Shown piece after piece: positions 59,667 to 64,000 of a DNA stretch of 64,000 nucleotides. The translations under genes and the position numbers were made by a program. The notes under the pieces were generated by a model, which was not told where the DNA came from, did not search any database, and saw only the letters and a list, made by a program, of their open reading frames with translations. Each line of letters opens with the position of its first letter. Position 1 is the first letter of the stretch. The DNA is from Blastococcus mobilis (GTDB taxonomy: Bacteria; Actinomycetota; Actinomycetes; Mycobacteriales; Geodermatophilaceae): positions 1 through 64,000 of the forward strand of contig NZ_FZNO01000022.1 of the NCBI RefSeq assembly GCF_900188025.1, in the 5' to 3' direction.

Positions 59667-59960
59667 GTGAAGGTCGACATCGCCACCCTGCAGTCCATGG
59701 CCGGTCAGTGCCGCGCCGAGGCCGCCGACACGGCGGGCCGGCACGCGACCCTGTCGAGCAGCATCAACGCGTCCGTGCTCGACGGGTGGACCGACAGCCA
59801 GGCGGCCCTGCAGTTCGGCGAGCTCTACGAGCAGTGGCGGATGTCCGCTCAGGGGGTCAGTGACGCCTTGACAGGAATGGGAGCACTCCTGACCAGTGTG
59901 GCCGCCTCCTACCAGCAGCACGAGGCCGACATGGCGGCCCGTATCGGCGCGATGATCTGA
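59667..59960 (+). CDS. WXG100-like secreted protein (type VII substrate candidate)
   Basis: This 97-residue helical protein has the WXG100 size and helix-turn-helix hairpin layout. The turn reads LDGWTDSQAALQF, so W41-T42-D43 replaces the usual Trp-x-Gly. The second helix (EQWRMSAQGVSDALTGMGALLTSVAASYQQHEADMAARI) ends with Y82-x-x-x-E86, the YxxxD/E signal used by type VII substrates. It has no signal peptide. GTG 59667 is preceded by GAGGAGG. It lies 151 nt from, and divergent to, the EccC-like gene. The function (effector, adhesin or housekeeping) is unknown. Confidence 0.82.
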   Translation: MKVDIATLQSMAGQCRAEAADTAGRHATLSSSINASVLDGWTDSQAALQFGELYEQWRMSAQGVSDALTGMGALLTSVAASYQQHEADMAARIGAMI

Positions 59961-60177
59961 CCGATGACCGGAGGGTGGCGGTCCGCGGTGCTCTGCCGGG
60001 CCGGTGGGTCGCTGCCCCTCTCGCCCCGGGCGGCGGCCCGGGGAGCCGCCCGTAAGATCAACACCTGTCCAGGCGGGTCACCGGTGCTTCGCGATGGGCA
60101 GCCGGCCCACCCGTGCGGTGGGTCCGTCTGCCGGCTCCGGGGTGCCCGGCTCAGTCGTCGAGGTCGGGAGCGAGCAC

Positions 60178-60684
60178 ATGCAGTTCGGTCGGTACTACGA
60201 GGAGTTCGAGGTCGGGGCCGTCTACAAGCACTGGCCCGGGAAGACCGTCACCGAGTACGACGACCACCTGTTCTGCCTGCTCACGATGAACCACCACCCG
60301 CTGCACATGGACGTGAACTACGCGGAGAAGACCACCGACTTCGGCAAGAACGTCGTCGTCGGCAACTACATCTACTCGCTGCTGTTGGGGATGAGCGTCC
60401 CGGACGTGTCCGGCAAGGCCATCGCCAACCTGGAGATCGAATCCCTGCGGCACGTCGCCCCGACGTTCCACGGAGACACCATCTACGGCGAGACGACGGT
60501 CCTCGACAAGACCCCGTCCAAGTCGAAGGACGACCGCGGCGTCGTCCACGTCGAGACCATCGGCTACAAGCAGGACGGCACGATCGTCTGCATCTTCCGG
60601 CGCAAGGTCATGGTGCCCAAGCGCTCCTACGGCGAGGCCCGTGGCGGCGAGCAGCCCGGTCGCCCCGAGCCCACTCCCCGCTGA
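60178..60684 (+). CDS. MaoC-like (R)-hydratase/dehydratase
   Basis: This single hot-dog domain protein of 168 residues begins MQFGRYYEEFEVGAVYKHWPGKTVTEYDDHLFCLLTMNHHPLHMD. The conserved Asp and Asn/His (LLTMNHHPLHMDVNYAEKT) align with the MaoC hydratase motif, followed by VVVGNYIYSLLLGMSVPDVSG and HVAPTFHGDTIYGETTVLDK. Such enzymes hydrate trans-enoyl-CoA or act on mesaconyl-type acyl-CoA. GGGAGCGAG precedes ATG 60178. The preceding 217 nt has no supported gene. It converges with the NUDIX gene. Confidence 0.9.
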   Translation: MQFGRYYEEFEVGAVYKHWPGKTVTEYDDHLFCLLTMNHHPLHMDVNYAEKTTDFGKNVVVGNYIYSLLLGMSVPDVSGKAIANLEIESLRHVAPTFHGDTIYGETTVLDKTPSKSKDDRGVVHVETIGYKQDGTIVCIFRRKVMVPKRSYGEARGGEQPGRPEPTPR

Positions 60685-60712
60685 GGGCGGCCCTCATGAG
60701 GTCCGGGCGGCG

Positions 60713-61144
60713 TCACCCGGCGAGGACGCCCCACCCGCGGAGGGTCTCGACCAGCCCGGGCGTGCAGGGCAGTCGTCCGAGGCTGACGTCGTCGGCGAAC
60801 AGGACGTCGGTCGCGTCGTCGCCGGCGACCGGCTGCTGGCCGGGCGGGTCTGGCGTGCACGCCAGGTCGGCGACGTCGTACACGACCCCGTCACCCGGGA
60901 TGCGCACCCGCCCGACGACGGCGCCGGGGCGCACCCGCAGGCCGGTCTCCTCGAGCACCTCGCGGCGGACCGCCTGCTCCAGCGTCTCGCCCTCCTCCAC
61001 CCGGCCGCCCGGCAGGGACCAGAGCCCGGCGTGCGGGGCGTGGCCGCGCCGGATCAGCAGCAGCCGTCCGGACGGGTCCTGCACGACCGCGCCGACGCAG
61101 GCCACGACCGGCGGCTCCGCCTCGGCGAGGACGAGCGAAGTCAT
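60713..61144 (-). CDS. NUDIX hydrolase
   Basis: The 143-residue product has the Nudix box GGRVEEGETLEQAVRREVLEETGL (about 48-71, matching GxxxxxExxxxxxxREVxEExG) within a fold starting VVACVGAVVQDPSGRLLLIRRGHAPHAGLWSLPGG. These enzymes hydrolyse nucleoside diphosphate derivatives; the substrate cannot be read. ATG 61144 is used because TAGCGT lies 7 nt upstream and the larger upstream ORF is the antisense of the DUF6758 gene. Confidence 0.92.
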   Translation of the reverse strand: MTSLVLAEAEPPVVACVGAVVQDPSGRLLLIRRGHAPHAGLWSLPGGRVEEGETLEQAVRREVLEETGLRVRPGAVVGRVRIPGDGVVYDVADLACTPDPPGQQPVAGDDATDVLFADDVSLGRLPCTPGLVETLRGWGVLAG

Positions 61145-61151
61145 GGACACC

Positions 61152-61157
61152 ACGCTA
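61152..61157 (-). promoter_or_regulatory. Candidate -10 hexamer for a leaderless NUDIX transcript
   Basis: On the minus strand TAGCGT lies 7 nt before ATG 61144. Confidence 0.55.
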
Positions 61158-61209
61158 CGCAGTAGCGGGCGGCGGGCCCGCCCGGCGGCGCTCGGCCCGA
61201 CGCCCCCGC

Positions 61210-61238
61210 TTGACGATTGCACGCGGTCCCAGGACGGT
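61210..61238 (+). promoter_or_regulatory. Candidate promoter for the DUF6758 gene
   Basis: TTGACG (61210-61215), a 17-nt spacer and GACGGT (61233-61238) lie 8 nt before ATG 61247, so the message may be leaderless. Confidence 0.5.
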
Positions 61239-61246
61239 GTTGCCCG

Positions 61247-61870
61247 ATGAAAGTCTCGCCGGTCTGCCCTCGCTGCGGCGAGACGCTGGTCGTCCGCCCC
61301 GGCTCGACCGCGCAGGCGTGGTGCCACGTGCACGGCGCCGTCACGCCGCTGCACCACACCGTTCTGGTGGCCCACGACGCCCTCGCGGCGGTCACCGCGG
61401 ATGCCCGCGTCCCGGCGTGGGTGCCCGACCCGATGCCGGTCGGCTGGTCGGTCACCGGCCTGGCCTGGGGCGGCGAGCCCGGCGCCCGGGCGATCGTCGT
61501 CGACTGCGCCGGTCCGGCGCCGCTCGGGGGATCGGCCGAGCTGGTCCTGGTGGCCGAGGAGCCGGGCACGGGCGTGGGCTGCGGCTACGCGGGGCTGCCC
61601 GGTCCCGACCCCGGCGACGTCATCGAGGGCCCCTCGTCGGTCGACGTCAAGGCTGCCGGGCAGCACGCCCCGCTGTGGGCGGTGCCGACGACGGACGACC
61701 GGGCCGCTTTCGTGGGCGAGGCCTACGGCGTCTGGCTGTGGCTGGTCATGTGGCCGATGAACGCCGCCTGGCTGCTCGCCGAGCAGCTGGAGCTGATCGA
61801 TCTGCGCGACCGCATCTACCCCGACCTCCCGTTGGGTCCGCCGAGCGAGCACCTGCTTCCGGGGAGATGA
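61247..61870 (+). CDS. DUF6758 family protein with N-terminal zinc-ribbon-like motif
   Basis: The 207-residue product begins MKVSPVCPRCGETLVVRPGSTAQAWCHVHGAVTPLHH; CPRC and CHVH look like a zinc ribbon. VPAWVPDPMPVGWSVTGLAWGGEPGARAIVVDCAGP and a C-terminal AFVGEAYGVWLWLVMWPMNAAWLLAEQLELIDLRD follow, the last with a hydrophobic stretch. The family is actinobacterial and of unknown function. It is followed by a 52-aa membrane protein and a PH-domain protein, an order found in other actinobacteria, so the three may act together. Confidence 0.82.
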   Translation: MKVSPVCPRCGETLVVRPGSTAQAWCHVHGAVTPLHHTVLVAHDALAAVTADARVPAWVPDPMPVGWSVTGLAWGGEPGARAIVVDCAGPAPLGGSAELVLVAEEPGTGVGCGYAGLPGPDPGDVIEGPSSVDVKAAGQHAPLWAVPTTDDRAAFVGEAYGVWLWLVMWPMNAAWLLAEQLELIDLRDRIYPDLPLGPPSEHLLPGR

Positions 61871-62034
61871 CCGGAACCCGACCGACCCCGTTCATGATCG
61901 GCGCGTCGCCGGTGTGATCCCTGGGGCCTGTGTTACCCATGGGACGAAGCCGTCCGCCGCATCCGGGTGGACCCTGTACCCGCAGGTTCGGAGCACCCGA
62001 GCCTGCCCGCCCGAGCGCACCTGTGGAGGTGGCG

Positions 62035-62193
62035 GTGAACCTCAAGAAGGTCGTCACCTGGTTGGTCGTCGCATTCGTCGTCTTCTACATCATCCAGGCG
62101 CCCGAGCAGTCCGCCGAGCTGGTGCGCACCGCCGGCACCGCACTGGGGGACGCAGCGTCGTCCCTGGCCCAGTTCGTCGGCTCCCTGGTCTGA
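62035..62193 (+). CDS. Small single-pass membrane protein (52 aa)
   Basis: Starting at GTG 62035, with GGAGG 5 nt upstream, this short protein has one hydrophobic helix (TWLVVAFVVFYIIQAP, about 8-23) and an amphipathic tail ending AQFVGSLV. The longer in-frame ORF starting at 61930 has no ribosome site and low-complexity sequence, so the short form is preferred. It lies between DUF6758 and the PH-domain gene; small proteins in this position are conserved in actinobacteria in my recollection. Function unknown. Confidence 0.75.
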   Translation: MNLKKVVTWLVVAFVVFYIIQAPEQSAELVRTAGTALGDAASSLAQFVGSLV

Positions 62194-62205
62194 GCCGTCG
62201 GCGGC

Positions 62206-62850
62206 GTGACCGGATCCGGGCCTCTGGAGCTTCCTCCCCGGGCCAGCAAGGACGTCGAGAAGTACCTCCTGCCCGACGAGACGGCGGTGGTCGCCACCCG
62301 CCGGCACTGGGCGGTGCTCATCGAGCCGACCGCCAAGTTCCTCCCGGTCTTCCTCGCCGGGGGCTGGCTGCTGCTCTTCGATCCGGAGAACAGGGTCACC
62401 AGCTCCGCCGGGCTGCTGGTGCTGGTCGGCTCGCTCGGCTACTACGGACTGCGCGTCGGCGAGTGGTGGATGCGGCACTTCATCGTCAGCACCCGCCGCG
62501 TCCTGCTGACCTCCGGCGTCATCGTGCGGACGGTGACCCTGCTGCCCCTGCGACGGATCACCGACCTCACCTGGAAGGAGACCCTGCTGGGCCAGCTGCT
62601 CGGGTACGGAACCTTCCGGTTCGAGTCCGCCGGCCAGCAACAGGCGCTCTCGGAGATCACCTTCCTGCCCGCCGCCGACGTCCTCTACCGCCGGGTCAGC
62701 GCCCTGCTGTTCAGCAGCGACTGGGGTGGTGCCGCATCCGGCGGCGACGACGAGGGGAACCCCGAGCCGCCGTCCGAGCCGACTCCGCAGACGGATGCCG
62801 ATCGACGGGACACCGAGCCGATCCCGCGCCTCCCTCCGCATCAGCAGTGA
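62206..62850 (+). CDS. PH-domain (bPH_2) membrane protein
   Basis: The 214-residue product shows KYLLPDETAVVATRRHWAVLIEPTAKFLPVFLAGGWLLLF, a second hydrophobic segment LLVLVGSLGYYGLRVGEWW, then the bacterial PH-like strand set HFIVSTRRVLLTSGVIVRTVTLLPLRRITDLTWKETLLGQLLGYGTFRFESAGQQQALSEITFLPAADVLYRRV. Such proteins (YdbS/YdbT-like) sit in the membrane, with unknown ligands. The tail is Glu/Pro/Asp-rich. GTG 62206 begins 12 nt after the small membrane protein. Confidence 0.88.
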   Translation: MTGSGPLELPPRASKDVEKYLLPDETAVVATRRHWAVLIEPTAKFLPVFLAGGWLLLFDPENRVTSSAGLLVLVGSLGYYGLRVGEWWMRHFIVSTRRVLLTSGVIVRTVTLLPLRRITDLTWKETLLGQLLGYGTFRFESAGQQQALSEITFLPAADVLYRRVSALLFSSDWGGAASGGDDEGNPEPPSEPTPQTDADRRDTEPIPRLPPHQQ

Positions 62851-62872
62851 GCGTGCGGCAGGCTGGACACTG

Positions 62873-63730
62873 ATGCGGATCGACCTGCACACCCACTCCT
62901 CGGTGTCCGACGGCACCGAGAGCCCGGCCGAACTGCTGGCCACCGCGCGCGCGGCCGGCCTCGACGTCATCGCGCTGACCGACCACGACACGACGGCCGG
63001 CTGGTCGGTGGCCGAGGCCGCCCGACCGCCCGGGCTCACCGTCGTGCCCGGCATGGAGATGTCCTGCCGGTGGATCCCCGACGATCAGGCGCCGATCAGC
63101 GTCCACCTGCTCGCCTACCTGTTCGACCCCGGCCATCCCGGGTTCGCCGCCGAGCGGGTCCGGCTGCGGGACGAGCGGTTGGGGCGAGGGGAGCGGATCG
63201 TCGCCGCGCTCGCCGCCGCCGGGCACCCCGTGGTGTGGGAGCGGATCGTCGAGCGGTCGGAGGGGGGTGTCGTCGGCCGCCCCCACATCGCCCGGGCGCT
63301 GGTGGAGGTGGGAGCCGCCGACTCGGTCGACCACGCGTTCGCGACCCTCCTGCACCACCGCAGCCCGTTCTACGTGACCAAGGCCGACACCGACGTCCGG
63401 AAGGGCATCGCGCTGATCCGCGCCGCCGGAGGGGTTCCGGTGTTCGCCCACGGACTCGCCACGAAGCGAGGCCGGATCGTCGGGGACGACGCGATCGTGG
63501 CGATGGTCGAGGCCGGACTGCTGGGGCTGGAGGTCGACCACCCCGACCACTCCGCCGACGAGCGGGCGCACCTGCGCGGTCTCGCGGCCGAGCTGGGCCT
63601 CATCACCACCGGGTCCAGCGACTACCACGGCACGAACAAGGTGACCCCGATCGCGGCCCGCACGACCGACCCCGACCAGTTCGAGGCGATCCTGGCTGCG
63701 GGGACCGGCAGCGAGCCGTTCCGTGACTGA
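62873..63730 (+). CDS. PHP-domain phosphoesterase
   Basis: The 285-residue protein has the PHP metal-binding motifs: MRIDLHTHSSVSDGTESPAELL, IALTDHDTTAGWS, VPGMEMSC and, at the end, TTGSSDYHGTNK. The domain hydrolyses phosphate esters such as nucleoside or histidinol phosphates, and relatives act on 3-prime,5-prime bisphosphates (TrpH/YciV type), the likely match here. ATG 62873 sits at the motif start. It is codirectional with the PH-domain gene and followed by the nuclease gene. Confidence 0.92.
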   Translation: MRIDLHTHSSVSDGTESPAELLATARAAGLDVIALTDHDTTAGWSVAEAARPPGLTVVPGMEMSCRWIPDDQAPISVHLLAYLFDPGHPGFAAERVRLRDERLGRGERIVAALAAAGHPVVWERIVERSEGGVVGRPHIARALVEVGAADSVDHAFATLLHHRSPFYVTKADTDVRKGIALIRAAGGVPVFAHGLATKRGRIVGDDAIVAMVEAGLLGLEVDHPDHSADERAHLRGLAAELGLITTGSSDYHGTNKVTPIAARTTDPDQFEAILAAGTGSEPFRD

Positions 63731-63784
63731 GCTGGGACCGTCGGACCCGCTGGCTACCGTGAGTGGCATGGGGAGGGCCACCGC

Positions 63785-64000
63785 ATGAGCGCGCAGCTGG
63801 AGATGCCGGGGATGCCGCGGCGGTTGTTCTCCGCGACGCCGAGCAAGCTCGCCTCGTTCGCCGACTGTCCCCGCCGCTACCGCTACGCCTACGTCGACCG
63901 GCCGACGCCGCCGAAGGGGCCGGCCTGGGCGCACAACACCGTCGGCGCGGCCGTGCACGCCGCCCTGCGTTCGTGGTGGGACCTGCCGGTGGAGAAGCGG
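63785..64000 (+). CDS. RecB-family PD-(D/E)XK nuclease-like protein (N-terminal part; runs off the window)
   Basis: The first 72 residues read MSAQLEMPGMPRRLFSATPSKLASFADCPRRYRYAYVDRP ... AWAHNTVGAAVHAALRSWWDLP. SxTxLxxFxxCPRRYRY followed by GxxVHAAL is the typical start of RecB-type (Cas4-like/AddB-like) nucleases, where the Cys and later residues help form an iron-sulfur cluster. The rest lies beyond 64000. GGGAGG lies 8 nt before ATG 63785; TACCGT near 63754 may be the promoter. It is not a Cas4 in context, since no cas genes or repeats are present. Confidence 0.8.
   Translation, partial: MSAQLEMPGMPRRLFSATPSKLASFADCPRRYRYAYVDRPTPPKGPAWAHNTVGAAVHAALRSWWDLPVEKR

Noticed and set aside
56450-59863. 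1137-residue plus-strand ORF opposite the EccC-like gene
   Set aside because: It covers the ATPase in antisense and continues past the real WXG100-like start in another frame; no recognisable motif.
63785-64000. Cas4 nuclease
   Set aside because: The CPRRYRY and GxxVHAAL start also fits general RecB-family nucleases, and no CRISPR or cas context exists.

Overview
The window is a chromosomal segment of a very GC-rich actinobacterium. Gene content, GTG/TTG starts and gene order point to Geodermatophilaceae (Blastococcus, Modestobacter or Geodermatophilus type) or a close relative; that placement is inferred from general knowledge, not from a search. No rRNA, tRNA, CRISPR array, prophage or complete insertion sequence was recognised.

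Layout. 1-1860: an edge fragment of an IS701-like transposase gene, a three-frameshift DUF1028 pseudogene and a TIGR03089 gene. 1950-6740: an LCP ligase diverging from a secreted PGRP-type amidase with calcium-loop-like repeats, then a decayed SpoIID-like gene. 6980-14820: a galactan/linker locus, namely ABC exporter wzm-wzt with galactofuranosyltransferase glfT1, facing glfT2-glf, then wbbL-manC. 14880-20180: a polyprenyl-phosphate-type glycosyltransferase with DUF2304, another GT2, a DUF2142 protein and a flippase. 20450-26420: SDR, HhH glycosylase, rmlA, rmlC, F420 genes fbiB-fbiA and whiB2. 26530-31830: two unknown genes, a zincin-fold protein, a dprE2-like reductase, DUF3499, manB and a Trm112-like protein. 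31840-37250: SIS isomerase, DUF808, glpD and manA. 37450-48620: sahH, mtrA-mtrB-lpqB, comF, hpf, a PPOX-type flavoenzyme and secA. 48680-54700: DUF6459, LysM, BldC-like, SAF and CpaE-like genes and a WS/DGAT acyltransferase. 54750-60680: DUF6912, then a divergent pair made of an FHA-EccC/EssC-type ATPase and a WXG100-like protein, then MaoC. 60710-64000: NUDIX, DUF6758, a 52-aa membrane protein, a PH-domain protein, a PHP phosphoesterase and the start of a RecB-like nuclease.

The order wbbL-manC ... fbiAB-whiB2 ... manB-SIS-manA-sahH-mtrAB-lpqB-comF-hpf-secA matches, from memory, the Mycobacterium tuberculosis Rv3265c-Rv3240c segment. The segment is therefore an old cell-envelope and regulation block into which glycosyltransferase genes, glpD, DUF808 and others are interleaved. 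Sugar-nucleotide genes (manA, manB, manC, rmlA, rmlC, glf) feed the glycosyltransferases, and WhiB2, MtrAB-LpqB, LCP, amidase and SecA tie envelope growth to division and export.

Two features recur across the window. Many genes carry a TANNNT hexamer 6-8 nt before the start codon with little or no Shine-Dalgarno, which suggests leaderless transcripts. A family of GC-rich hairpin elements with a shared core sits directly after the stop codons of whiB2, the DUF3499 gene, manA, sahH, lpqB and secA.
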